From assembly GCF_014646335.1 (NCBI RefSeq), contig NZ_BMNG01000008.1, positions 62,001 through 126,000 on the forward strand: a DNA stretch of 64,000 bases, given 5' to 3'. Under the pieces are notes generated by a model. It was given only the letters and a program-made list of their open reading frames with translations. It was not told the origin of the DNA and searched no databases. The position numbers and the translations under genes are program-made. This DNA is from Streptomyces lasiicapitis (GTDB lineage Bacteria; Actinomycetota; Actinomycetes; Streptomycetales; Streptomycetaceae). Positions within the stretch are counted from its first letter, which is position 1; each line of letters begins with the position of its first letter. Of this stretch, positions 33,797 to 40,703 are shown piece after piece.

Positions 33797-33840
33797 TCCC
33801 GGGGCGGCGGATGCTTGGCGGTATCGAGGCCGCCCCGGGA
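33797..33840. promoter_or_regulatory. 12-bp hairpin just upstream of repSA
   Basis: TCCCGGGGCGGC and GCCGCCCCGGGA pair across a 20-nt loop, between the spdD stop (33852) and the repSA ribosome-binding site. It could be an attenuator or an RNA structure limiting Rep synthesis. Confidence 0.65.
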
Positions 33841-33851
33841 GACCGGCAGGC

Positions 33852-34112
33852 TCAGCGCTTGCGGTGGTCGTTTAGCAGGGAGCGCAGGACCACGGCCGCT
33901 ATCGCGACGGAGACGGCCGCGATGGCCACGGCGGTCAGGAGCGCGGTGAGGACCACGCCGCCCGTGAGTGCGGCCACGACCGTGCCGGTGCTGATCGAGA
34001 CGGCCGGGACGGTGGCGCGTCGGCGGGCGGGTGCCGGGTCGGTCGGAGCGTTCGGGGCGTGGTGGTGGGCGGGCGGCGGTGTGGGGTTGTCCGGGTACTT
34101 GGGCAGGAACAC
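33852..34112 (-). CDS. spdD: SpdD-like plasmid spread protein
   Basis: Protein of 86 aa beginning FLPKYPDNPTPPPAHHHAPN after the GTG at 34112 (AAAGGACC site), then a Pro/Ala stretch and one strong membrane helix (VVAALTGGVVLTALLTAVAI region). Spd proteins help the element move between compartments of recipient mycelium after TraSA-mediated transfer. A KorSA-like half site lies 20 bp upstream. Confidence 0.83.
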   Translation of the reverse strand: MFLPKYPDNPTPPPAHHHAPNAPTDPAPARRRATVPAVSISTGTVVAALTGGVVLTALLTAVAIAAVSVAIAAVVLRSLLNDHRKR

Positions 34113-34131
34113 GGCGGTCCTTTCCTCATCT

Positions 34132-34147
34132 ACTCGTCTAGGCATGT
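34132..34147 (-). promoter_or_regulatory. KorSA-like operator a (half site)
   Basis: ACTCGTCTAGGCATGT: the left arm and the CTA centre are conserved, the right arm is not. It is 20 bp upstream of the spdD start codon. Confidence 0.5.
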
Positions 34148-34326
34148 GAGGCGTTTGCGAAGCCGACGTTCGCCACGGCGGCGGCGGCCGGGGCCACGAA
34201 GGTGTGCGAGATCCAGAGGCCGAGGAGCGTGATCAGGACGGCGATCCAGGGGCGGGCGCCGATGACCTTGACCGCGCCCCAGGCCAGCAGGCCGAGGACG
34301 AGGACCCACGACAGGCTGACGGTCAT
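34138..34326 (-). CDS. Small Spd-type membrane protein
   Basis: Protein of 62 aa that is nearly all membrane: MTVSLSWVLVLGLLAWGAVK and then WIAVLITLLGLWISHTFVAP. A GAGGAG site lies before the ATG. Such small membrane proteins sit between spdD and traSA in pSAM2-family elements and probably belong to the septal spreading machinery. The KorSA half-site at 34132 overlaps its stop. Confidence 0.78.
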   Translation of the reverse strand: MTVSLSWVLVLGLLAWGAVKVIGARPWIAVLITLLGLWISHTFVAPAAAAVANVGFANASHA

Positions 34327-34338
34327 GGAGTGCTCCTC

Positions 34339-34530
34339 TCAGAGGCCGGGGCAGCGGTGGGTGCGGGCGGCCAGTTCGGCGGCGGCGCGGCTGTCGTAGT
34401 CGGCGGAGAAGCCGCAGCGAGGGGCGGTGCAGGCGGCGGTGTGCTTCTCCCGGCCGCGGTGGTCGTAGGCGGTGCCGATCTGGACGGGTCCGATGCGGGC
34501 GACGTTGCGGAAACGGCGGTTGGCGGGCAT
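34339..34530 (-). CDS. Mobile element transfer protein (zinc-finger-like)
   Basis: Basic protein of 63 aa (start MPANRRFRNVARIGPVQIGT) with paired cysteines and histidines, ACTAPRCGFSADYDSRAAAE and a final THRC, consistent with a small zinc-binding module. The family recurs in Streptomyces AICEs and is usually named mobile element transfer protein. Strong AGAGGAG site before the ATG. Confidence 0.8.
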   Translation of the reverse strand: MPANRRFRNVARIGPVQIGTAYDHRGREKHTAACTAPRCGFSADYDSRAAAELAARTHRCPGL

Positions 34531-34542
34531 GCGGGTCTCCTC

Positions 34543-35139
34543 TCAGAGCTGGGCGGCGATGGCGTCGGCCATGGGCGTGGGGACGCCGAGACGGGCGCGG
34601 AGGGTGGGGGTGTCGATGGCGGTTCCGGTGCGGGTGTGGTGGTCGGCGGCGAGCTTGCGGGCGTGGTCGAGCAGGGCGGCCGGGACGGATACGGCGGGAG
34701 GCTCGGTTCGCTCGGGTGCTTCGGGTGGCGAGGCCGGGGCGTCTACAACCGGCTCGTCCTCCTGGCGCGTTGGCTTCGGCGCCGAGTGAGCCAGCAGCGT
34801 CCCGCCCAGGAACGCCACCGCAGGCCAGCCCGCCACGAGGATGCGGAGCCAGGCGGGCACATGGCTCATGTCGAGGAGCCCCGCCGTGGCCACGTTCGCC
34901 CCGAGGGACGCGGCGAGCGCGATGACGAACCAGCACCACCCGGCCGCCCGCGCATGACCGGACCGCAGCCGACGCCAGGCGGCGACGAGCAGCAGGTCGA
35001 CCGACACGGGGTAGGCCCACGCCTTCCACCCGTCCTGTCCGGCCGCCGAAGCGACGTCGTGCAGGTGGGCGAAGGACAGCGCGGCGGCGATGACGGCTTG
35101 CACGAGCACCGCGTCCACACGGGCCAGTTGGGCGCGCAT
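34543..35139 (-). CDS. DUF2637 membrane protein (Spd-like)
   Basis: Protein of 198 aa. Four hydrophobic segments fill residues 10-110 (VLVQAVIAAALSFAHLHDVA; WAYPVSVDLLLVAAW; CWFVIALAASLGANVA; LVAGWPAVAFLGGTLL), followed by a Pro/Glu-rich linker and a cytoplasmic C-terminus with a helical LRARLGVPTPMADAI motif. DUF2637 proteins accompany traSA in actinobacterial elements and act in intramycelial spread. GGAAGGAG site present. Confidence 0.85.
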   Translation of the reverse strand: MRAQLARVDAVLVQAVIAAALSFAHLHDVASAAGQDGWKAWAYPVSVDLLLVAAWRRLRSGHARAAGWCWFVIALAASLGANVATAGLLDMSHVPAWLRILVAGWPAVAFLGGTLLAHSAPKPTRQEDEPVVDAPASPPEAPERTEPPAVSVPAALLDHARKLAADHHTRTGTAIDTPTLRARLGVPTPMADAIAAQL

Positions 35140-35234
35140 GCGGTGGCTCCTTCCGGGGTCCGGAGGGCATGGAGGGGTAAAGGTCTGGCGGCGACGTAGA
35201 GCAGTCGCCCCAACCGGGCAAGGAACAGGCGGGA

Positions 35235-36554
35235 TCAGGCAGCCACAGGCCGGAACGGCTTGAGCGCGGGCAGATCAGGCACCAGGTGCGCCGACTCCCG
35301 GCAGGTCTCGGCAGCCTCGCCGAGCGACAAGTACGGCGTACGAATGCGGGACCAGCCGCCGGACGTGTCCCCGGCGACGGCCAGGCCGGGCAGCTCGGGC
35401 GCGATGGCGCAGGCGGCGAGGACAGCTTCCGGGGCGATGTCTCCGAGGGCCATCTTCGCGGAGCCCTCATCGTTCACGCGGTGGCAGACCCGGCCGGTCA
35501 ACTGGGCGCGGAGCATGGTCGCCCCCTTGCCCAACTCGGCGCCGAAGCGCTGGCCGCAGACCTCCAGGTAGATGCCGGCCGCGCGACCGAGCTGGGCGAG
35601 CCGGATGAGCTGGGTGACCATCTCGTCCCGGCGTTCTTCGTCCTTCTTCGAGGCGACGAGGAAGAGTTCCGCGACCTCGTCGACGAACAGCACGATGGGC
35701 GCAGGGCGGTCCCCGTCAGGCAGGCCCCAGATGTCGGAGGTGATGGTCTCGGCGAGGGTGTTCGGGGCGATGCCCTGCCGAGCCTTGATCAGGTCGTACC
35801 GGTCCTCCATCTCTCGTATCAGCACAGGCAGCAGCTCGGCGGCTTGCTCCGGATCGGTCGCGAGCGCCGACAACCGCGGAGCGAAAGGCGCCAGCTCCAC
35901 GCCCCGCTTGCAGTCGATGCCCACCAGGGCGACAGGTTGCCGGGCGAGCCCGGTGACCAGGTGCCGCAGGTACATGGACTTGCCGGACAGCGTGGCGCCG
36001 AGGGTGAGTTGATGTGGAACGGCCCGGTAGTCGCGTACGAAGGGAGTGGCGTCCTCCCGCAGCGCCACCGGCACCTTGAGGAGCCCGCCAGCTATCCGGC
36101 GAGGCATCCGCACCCGCCGCAGTACGTCGAAGCCGACGAGCCGCAGCTCGACCACGCCGGGCTTGACCGTGGTGACGTACACGGCGTGAACTCCCCATGC
36201 GTGCCGCAGCCGTTCGGCGGAGGCGGCGACGTCGGCGGGTTCCTGGCCGGGAGCGAGCCGGATACGGAGGCGGAGGCCGGTCGTCGTAGGCCGTATGAGC
36301 CCTCGGCGTGGCGGCACCGCACGGACCTCTCCCCGCGTGGCCCGCGCGGCCAGCACCCGCAGCCGGGACGGCGTCACGGTCAGCCCGCATGCCTCCATGA
36401 CCGAGCCGTACGTGCCGATCAACCGGGCGGCGGATAACGGCATGCCGACCGTGGACCAGTACACCCCGGGGTGTCGTGCCCGGGTGTAGGCGGCCCCACC
36501 GCCGATCGCGGCGACGGGACCACCCACCTCCAGGAGCGTCGTCAGGTCGGCCAT
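35235..36554 (-). CDS. traSA: FtsK/SpoIIIE-like conjugal DNA translocase TraSA
   Basis: Protein of 439 aa. Walker A is GATLSGKS (about residue 175) and Walker B IVLFVDEVAELF; an N-terminal region holds one hydrophobic segment, and the C-terminal part (LGDIAPEAVLAACAIAPELP) likely reads DNA. In pSAM2-type elements this single hexameric pump moves double-stranded DNA into the recipient, with no relaxase. Start ATG 36554 shares a base with the stop of the preceding gene (TGATG). Confidence 0.92.
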   Translation of the reverse strand: MADLTTLLEVGGPVAAIGGGAAYTRARHPGVYWSTVGMPLSAARLIGTYGSVMEACGLTVTPSRLRVLAARATRGEVRAVPPRRGLIRPTTTGLRLRIRLAPGQEPADVAASAERLRHAWGVHAVYVTTVKPGVVELRLVGFDVLRRVRMPRRIAGGLLKVPVALREDATPFVRDYRAVPHQLTLGATLSGKSMYLRHLVTGLARQPVALVGIDCKRGVELAPFAPRLSALATDPEQAAELLPVLIREMEDRYDLIKARQGIAPNTLAETITSDIWGLPDGDRPAPIVLFVDEVAELFLVASKKDEERRDEMVTQLIRLAQLGRAAGIYLEVCGQRFGAELGKGATMLRAQLTGRVCHRVNDEGSAKMALGDIAPEAVLAACAIAPELPGLAVAGDTSGGWSRIRTPYLSLGEAAETCRESAHLVPDLPALKPFRPVAA

Positions 36555-36910
36555 CAGGCTGCGGCTCCGGCAGCGACCGGGAAGGCGGCGGGCGTCACGG
36601 CGGCGCAGCGGTAGGCGATGCCGTGACGCTGCTGGCCGTTGAAGACGTTCTCCCACGGCCGGGCGATGAGCCCCGGCAGCGAGACGGGCGAGCCGAGGAC
36701 CAGCCCCTCCGCCACCCCACTCTCCGGGACGGTCACCTTGAACAGCGACGACTCTCCCTCCTCGATGTAGACGACGCCGATGGTCATCAGCGGCTCACCA
36801 CTGACGGCGTCCACGGCCCGCTCGCCGGTCTGGCGGTCGCGGACCTTGGGCTCCGGGGCCTCAGTGAGCAGGATCGTGGCGCCCGAGGTCTGAACACGGA
36901 TGGTGCGCAA
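36554..36910 (-). CDS. SCO3933-family regulatory protein
   Basis: Protein of 118 aa beginning RTIRVQTSGATILLTEAPEP after a TTG start at 36910, where GGGGAAC gives a weak ribosome-binding site. The motifs EAPEPKVRDRQTGERAVDA and GLIARPWENV...HGIAYR are those of the SCO3933 family that precedes traSA in many AICEs. Role unknown, probably single-strand or DNA-binding accessory. A KorSA-like operator ends 17 bp upstream of the start. Confidence 0.82.
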   Translation of the reverse strand: MRTIRVQTSGATILLTEAPEPKVRDRQTGERAVDAVSGEPLMTIGVVYIEEGESSLFKVTVPESGVAEGLVLGSPVSLPGLIARPWENVFNGQQRHGIAYRCAAVTPAAFPVAAGAAA

Positions 36911-36926
36911 GGCAGTTCCCCTATCT

Positions 36927-36942
36927 ACTCGTCTATACAAGA
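36927..36942 (-). promoter_or_regulatory. KorSA-like operator b
   Basis: ACTCGTCTATACAAGA, matching ACTCGT-N4-ACGAGT at 10 of 12 defined bases, immediately before the traSA operon start. Confidence 0.7.
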
Positions 36943-37000
36943 TGCGTCCGACGAACCCGAACTCTCGGGAACGCGAACCACCTTGGCACACAACTTGCCC

Positions 37001-37016
37001 ACTCGTCTATACGAGT
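37001..37016. promoter_or_regulatory. KorSA-like operator c (perfect match)
   Basis: ACTCGTCTATACGAGT, a full inverted repeat with 6-bp arms around four bases, 91 bp upstream of the traSA operon start and 53 bp after the korSA stop codon. Confidence 0.78.
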
Positions 37017-37068
37017 ATGCCTGTTGGGATGTACGAGTCCGAGGAACGGCCTCGCGCCCCATCGCCCG

Positions 37069-37857
37069 TCAGTTCGCGGGGAGTTGGTAGGACAGGACGT
37101 ACGCGTCCGCAGCCATCACGGTGTCGCAGACCTCCACGGCTCGCCCCTCTGCGTCATACGCGGTACGGATCAGGTGGATCACCGGCACGCCGGATGCGAG
37201 CCGCAGCGTCTTGACCTCGGCGGGCGAGGGCATGCGGGCGCGGATCTCTTCCTCGAAGTGGTCGAGGCGGTGGCCGAGTTCTTCGAGGCGGGCGTAGATA
37301 CCGCCGGGACCGGGGTTGGGTTCGGCGATCTGCGTACCGCGTGCGATGTCGAGCGGGAGATACGAGGTCGCGAACTCGACGGGTCGTCCGTCCAGGAGGT
37401 ACCGCCGCCGACGGGCGAGCACCTTGCGCGCCGAGCCGAGCCGGGTGGAGATGTCCTGACTGGCCTTCTCCTCCTTCACCTCCAGGCCGTCCACCTGGGG
37501 GTGGCTACCGGCCGCGTCGGCTTCGACGATGAACGCGGACTTGCCTTGATCGCGGTGGCGCCGGGCGAACCGGTCCGAGGCGAGGCGTCGCACCGGGGGC
37601 CGAGGGCGGACGAAGACGCCCTTGCCGTGCTCGGCGTGCACGAGTCCCTCCCCCTGGAGGATGGAGAAGGAGTTGCGGACCGTCATCCGGGAGACCCCGT
37701 AGTGGTCGACAAGCTCGGCTTCGGAGGGCAGCTTCTCGCCCTCCCTGAACCGCCCACGGTCGATGGCCTCGCGCAGCTGATCGGCGATCTGCCGGAAGAC
37801 CGCACGATCGCTCGTGGGGTCGACCTCGCCGAGCGAGCCGGTAGGGAGTGAGGTCAC
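37069..37857 (-). CDS. korSA: GntR-family repressor KorSA
   Basis: Regulator of 262 aa. N-terminal winged helix (residues 18-85, with GEKLPSEAELVDHYGVSRMT) and C-terminal UTRA ligand domain (VEFATSYLPLDIARGTQ). In pSAM2 KorSA represses the activator and transfer genes and keeps the element integrated. The GTG start at 37857 has an AAAGGAG site. Operator d lies 13-28 bp upstream, between it and the divergent Nudix gene, suggesting autoregulation. It ends upstream of the traSA operon and its two operators. Confidence 0.9.
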   Translation of the reverse strand: MTSLPTGSLGEVDPTSDRAVFRQIADQLREAIDRGRFREGEKLPSEAELVDHYGVSRMTVRNSFSILQGEGLVHAEHGKGVFVRPRPPVRRLASDRFARRHRDQGKSAFIVEADAAGSHPQVDGLEVKEEKASQDISTRLGSARKVLARRRRYLLDGRPVEFATSYLPLDIARGTQIAEPNPGPGGIYARLEELGHRLDHFEEEIRARMPSPAEVKTLRLASGVPVIHLIRTAYDAEGRAVEVCDTVMAADAYVLSYQLPAN

Positions 37858-37869
37858 GTGTACTCCTTT

Positions 37870-37885
37870 AGGTATCTAGACGAGT
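37870..37885. promoter_or_regulatory. KorSA-like operator d
   Basis: Read on the minus strand ACTCGTCTAGATACCT, one conserved arm with the CTAG centre. It sits between korSA and the divergent Nudix gene; a further GGGCGAGT half copy follows at 37886. Confidence 0.6.
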
Positions 37886-37940
37886 GGGCGAGTGCTGTTG
37901 CTACGGTGGAGAGCCTAGCCAGCCGAGAGGGCCGAGGAAC

Positions 37941-38372
37941 GTGAGCACTGACCGCCCCCATTCCGTGAGCGTCGCCGGAGTCATCGTCGACGACGAGGGG
38001 CGGGCCCTGCTGATACAGCGCCGCGACAACGGCCAGTGGGAGCCTCCGGGCGGCGTCCTCGAACGCGAGGAAACCATCCCCGAAGCCCTCCAGCGCGAGG
38101 TCCTCGAAGAAACCGGCGTCAAGATCGCACTTCCCGCGACCCTGACCGGCGTCTACAAGAACATGACGGGCTTGATCGTCTCCCTGGTCTTCCGTTGCGA
38201 AGCCGCGGACGGCACGCCCACCACCGGCGAGGAGACCCGCGCCCTGCGCTGGGCCACCCGCGAAGAGGTCACCCAACTCGCCGACGAGGCGTACGCGATC
38301 CGCGTCCTGGACGCGCTCGACGCGACGGCTCCACCGGCCATCCGCGCCCACGACGGCGTGAAACTCGTATAG
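37941..38372 (+). CDS. Nudix hydrolase, Pif-like transfer-immunity factor
   Basis: Protein of 143 aa with a complete Nudix box (GGVLEREETIPEALQREVLE followed by ETGV) at about residues 37-60. In pSAM2 the Nudix protein Pif prevents redundant conjugation between element-bearing mycelia and lies in this same neighbourhood, so a similar immunity role is likely; the hydrolysed substrate is unknown. GTG 37941 starts STDRPHSVSVAG; upstream in-frame codons from 37884 overlap the operator. Confidence 0.83.
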   Translation: MSTDRPHSVSVAGVIVDDEGRALLIQRRDNGQWEPPGGVLEREETIPEALQREVLEETGVKIALPATLTGVYKNMTGLIVSLVFRCEAADGTPTTGEETRALRWATREEVTQLADEAYAIRVLDALDATAPPAIRAHDGVKLV

Positions 38373-38412
38373 CCCGAACCCGCTGCACATGGCGGCCTAG
38401 CAGCACAAAGGA

Positions 38413-38428
38413 ACTTGTATGCACGAGT
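38413..38428. promoter_or_regulatory. KorSA-like operator e over a start codon
   Basis: ACTTGTATGCACGAGT, one mismatch from ACTCGT-N4-ACGAGT, with the ATG of the next gene inside its centre; a second ACGAG follows at 38430. Binding here would block both transcription and translation start of the HATPase gene. Confidence 0.65.
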
Positions 38429-38856
38429 ATACGAGCACCGCCCGGGTCTGGGGACTCACTTGCCCAGGTCTCCCCGAAGAGGTCAGCCGAGCCCGCCGCT
38501 GGACCCGCGACATCCTGGGTTCCTCGCCTCTCGCGGAGGACGCCGAACTCATCGCGAGCGAGCTGAGCGCCAACGCGATCCTGCACACGGCCAGCGGCCG
38601 GCCCACGGGCAGCTTTCACCTGGCTCTGGCGGTGTCGTCCCAGGTCATCGCCCTGTCGGTCACGGACGGAGGGGGCTCGGGCGGGGCCGCTCCGAAGGTC
38701 GAGCACCCGGACGAGGAGGCGGTGCACGGCAGAGGCCTGGGCATGGTCAGCGCGCTGGCCCACCGGGTGGTGGTGCGGAACAGCGACGGCGCCCACACGG
38801 TGACGGCGGAGCTGTTCACTTCGCCACGGCCGGGGCCAGGGGGCCACCCATGCTGA
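38419..38856 (+). CDS. ATP-binding protein of the RsbW/anti-sigma HATPase family
   Basis: Protein of 145 aa with a GHKL-type ATPase fold: N-box SELSANAILHTASGRP (Asn for Mg), G1 box VTDGGGSG, and G2 HGRGLGMVSALA. Such Streptomyces proteins act as serine kinases or sequestering partners of anti-sigma antagonists. Inside the element it may tune host development or act with the following gene, which it overlaps by 7 bp. Confidence 0.85.
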   Translation: MHEYTSTARVWGLTCPGLPEEVSRARRWTRDILGSSPLAEDAELIASELSANAILHTASGRPTGSFHLALAVSSQVIALSVTDGGGSGGAAPKVEHPDEEAVHGRGLGMVSALAHRVVVRNSDGAHTVTAELFTSPRPGPGGHPC

Positions 38857-39236
38857 GCGACGGCCTGGCCCGCGGATTCTGGTGCGAGTGCTGGGCGGAG
38901 GACCTCATGGCTCCGGGCCGACCGACGGTGACGACATCCTTCGGCGCGTACTCCGCGACCCAGGCGGACGGCTGGCTCCCCACGGCGCTCCGAGCCATCA
39001 CGGCGGAACTGAACCCCGTGGCCCCCAAGGAGACTTGGGACTGGCTCTACGAGAGCCGTATCGACACCCGCAGAGCTCTCCTGCGCTCGGAGCCGTGCAT
39101 GGTGTCGGTGACCTACGCCAGCACGCGCATCACGTGGACGGTGCACCCGGTGCTCTTCCTGCCCCTCGCGGACCACCAGGAGCACATGGAACTCCAGCCG
39201 TGCACACACGACTTGAAGCCCGACGCGACCGACTGA
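38850..39236 (+). CDS. Hypothetical AICE protein
   Basis: Protein of 128 aa, start ATG 38850 overlapping the HATPase gene. N-terminal LSDGLARGFWCECWAEDL, then a mixed alpha-beta sequence with strands VSVTYASTRITWTVHPVLF. No signal peptide or known motif. Co-translation with the HATPase gene suggests a partner role. Confidence 0.7.
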   Translation: MLSDGLARGFWCECWAEDLMAPGRPTVTTSFGAYSATQADGWLPTALRAITAELNPVAPKETWDWLYESRIDTRRALLRSEPCMVSVTYASTRITWTVHPVLFLPLADHQEHMELQPCTHDLKPDATD

Positions 39237-39657
39237 GTTACAACTTTCTCTACTGATTCAAGGCGGCTCGCTCCGCTCCCCGCGCGCGGCCCGGCCCGCG
39301 GCCGGGCCTGCGCTCCTGTCTCCGCCCCGCTCCAGCCCGGCCGCGGACCGTGCCGCGCGCTAAGCGATCAGCCGCCTGAAGTCAGAGAAGGGGTACGTCG
39401 TGGCTGGGGCGGTCGGCTCCACGGCTTTAGGCAGCCACTTTGGCGCGAGCCTCGAAGATCATGGCCCCAACGTCGTGCTTTAGCGGGCAGGTCCACGGAC
39501 TGCCCGACGCGCCGGAAGCTTACGGGGCCATGATCACTCGCACCAAAGCAGCTCCAGCCCAAAGCCGCTCCACCGACCTTGGTTGTGCACCCACTGCGTT
39601 GCGCCAGTGTGAAGAACTTGTGCATAACGTTGCGTGATCGTTGGTAGCGTCCCGGGC
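39237..39657. other. Non-coding region with strong secondary structure (candidate ori or clt)
   Basis: 421 bp without a supported gene inside the element. It holds a GGCCCGGCC-CGC-GGCCGGGCC palindrome (39288-39308), then a 12-bp inverted repeat GATCATGGCCCC / GGGGCCATGATC (39457-39468, 39524-39535) that encloses a tighter hairpin CGGGCAGGTCC-AC-GGACTGCCCG (39484-39506). Hairpins of this kind mark rolling-circle origins and transfer loci, but the assignment is inference. Confidence 0.55.
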
Positions 39658-40032
39658 ATGGCATCCGATTTCGGTACTGACTTAAGGAAGCTGCTCGCCC
39701 AGCTGAGCGGCTTCCCCATTGGTGACAAGGACTACGTCTCCTACTTCGTCAACGACAGCGGGGAGCGATTGATCTTCGTTCAGAAGTGGGGCGAAGGAGC
39801 AGCCACGCTGCTTCACTCGGACCTTGATTGGGAGCCGAAGCCGGTCAAGGGCTTCACGACCACGATGGCTGACACCGCGACTCCCGCTCAGAGGAAGACT
39901 CTGGAGACCGTGAGCGTTGGCGGCGGGTTGTTGAACACGCCCATGTGCGGGGACGTCATCCTCGGCAGGGACGAGGCGAAGTGGATGGACGCCTGCTACT
40001 CGGCCAGCGAACCTCTACGGGATGTCAGCTAG
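39658..40032 (+). CDS. Hypothetical protein near the right end of the AICE
   Basis: Protein of 124 aa (start MASDFGTDLRKLLAQLSGFP) with visibly lower GC and more relaxed codon use than its neighbours. It has an alternating strand/helix pattern with YVSYFVNDSGERLIFVQKWG and a Cys near the end. I do not recognise it. It ends 7 bp before the right arm-type repeats, a position typical for cargo acquired by an element. Confidence 0.65.
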   Translation: MASDFGTDLRKLLAQLSGFPIGDKDYVSYFVNDSGERLIFVQKWGEGAATLLHSDLDWEPKPVKGFTTTMADTATPAQRKTLETVSVGGGLLNTPMCGDVILGRDEAKWMDACYSASEPLRDVS

Positions 40033-40038
40033 CTTGCT

Positions 40039-40057
40039 GGGCCGTCCCTGGGCCGTC
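40039..40057 (+). other. Right arm-type repeats (GGGCCGTC x2)
   Basis: GGGCCGTC at 40039 and 40050, the same strand and same 11-bp spacing as at the left end, 107 bp inside the right att core. Confidence 0.65.
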
Positions 40058-40164
40058 CGAGGCCGCTCGGCAATGCTCAACACCAGCCGACAACGACCAC
40101 CCTGCCGCGTTGGCGTAAGGCCCTGGCCAGGAGGATCCCAGCTCGCCAAGATCCCCGACAAGAC

Positions 40165-40183
40165 CCAGGGCAAGAAGAAGTAA
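40165..40183 (+). other. attR core
   Basis: Second copy of CCAGGGCAAGAAGAAGTAA, followed by CAGCCCACCC, then the orphaned host terminator. The codons before it (AKIPDKT-QGKKK) resemble but do not match gpm and come from the element. Confidence 0.87.
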
Positions 40184-40195
40184 CAGCCCACCCGT

Positions 40196-40239
40196 ACAGA
40201 AGAAGGGGCTCCACGCGCGCGTGGAGCCCCTTCTTCTGT
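40196..40239 (+). terminator. Perfect 44-bp palindromic terminator (original gpm terminator)
   Basis: The sequence is exactly self-complementary from 40196 to 40239, with AGAAGAAGGGGCTCCACGC on the left arm. It begins 13 bp after the att-core stop codon, the spacing expected for the pre-insertion gpm terminator now separated from gpm by 10 kb. Confidence 0.88.
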
Positions 40240-40405
40240 GTGCGATTCCGGACGCGCGGGGGCGCGTGGGAGGGGGCGGACGGCGGGCGGCGGCGCGGGG
40301 TGAACGAACGCGCGCGCGTGCGCCGTTGACGCGCCCCGCTGCCCCGGGCGTGCAATGGAGGGGCAGGCAGTACGTCTTCGTAGTACGCCTTCGAGGAGGA
40401 GACAC

Positions 40406-40519
40406 ATGGCCGAGTCCCCCAAGACCGACACCTGTGCCGACGGTTGTCAGTGCGGTCCTGGCTGTAGCTGTGGCTGCCAGTCCGGCGGCCCGTGCCAGTG
40501 CGGCGGCGGTTGCGGCTGA
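40406..40519 (+). CDS. Metallothionein-like cysteine-rich peptide (37 aa)
   Basis: A GAGGAGG site 7 nt before ATG 40406 starts a 37-codon gene. The product has nine cysteines (residues 10, 14, 16, 20, 22, 24, 30, 32, 36) arranged as CxC and CxxxC in a Gly-rich background (DGCQCGPGCSCGC) and no aromatic residues. That composition is that of a bacterial metallothionein binding Cu(I) or Zn. It stands alone just outside the element and upstream of the convergent phoU. Confidence 0.82.
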   Translation: MAESPKTDTCADGCQCGPGCSCGCQSGGPCQCGGGCG

Positions 40520-40703
40520 CGCCCAGCGCAGCCGACGCTCAGCGCAGGAGAAGTTCCGGCGCGATCAGGAGAAGTTTTCAGCGGAGTACGAAGGGGTGGG
40601 CGCGCACGCCTCGGCGCCCACCCCGCGTGCAAGTCCGGGCACACGCCCGCGGCGCACCGGCGGCGCACGCCGGACCGTGAACCCCGCGCCCCGCCGGCAG
40701 GCG

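Larger units (their letters stand above)
30121..40183 (-). mobile_element. pSAM2-type integrative and conjugative element (AICE) inserted in gpm
   Basis: About 10 kb bounded by a 19-bp direct repeat. Gene content in order from the left end: tyrosine integrase, xis-like HTH, RepSA rolling-circle initiator, SpdD and small transfer genes, DUF2637 protein, FtsK-like TraSA, SCO3933-family regulator, KorSA (GntR), then on the plus strand Nudix (Pif-like), an HATPase protein and two hypothetical genes. This matches the pSAM2 family, which transfers double-stranded DNA via a single FtsK-like protein. Most genes run on the minus strand. Confidence 0.92.

Noticed and set aside
36476..37090. 204-codon plus-strand frame over the traSA promoter region
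   Set aside because: Antisense to the SCO3933-family gene and crosses the KorSA operators.
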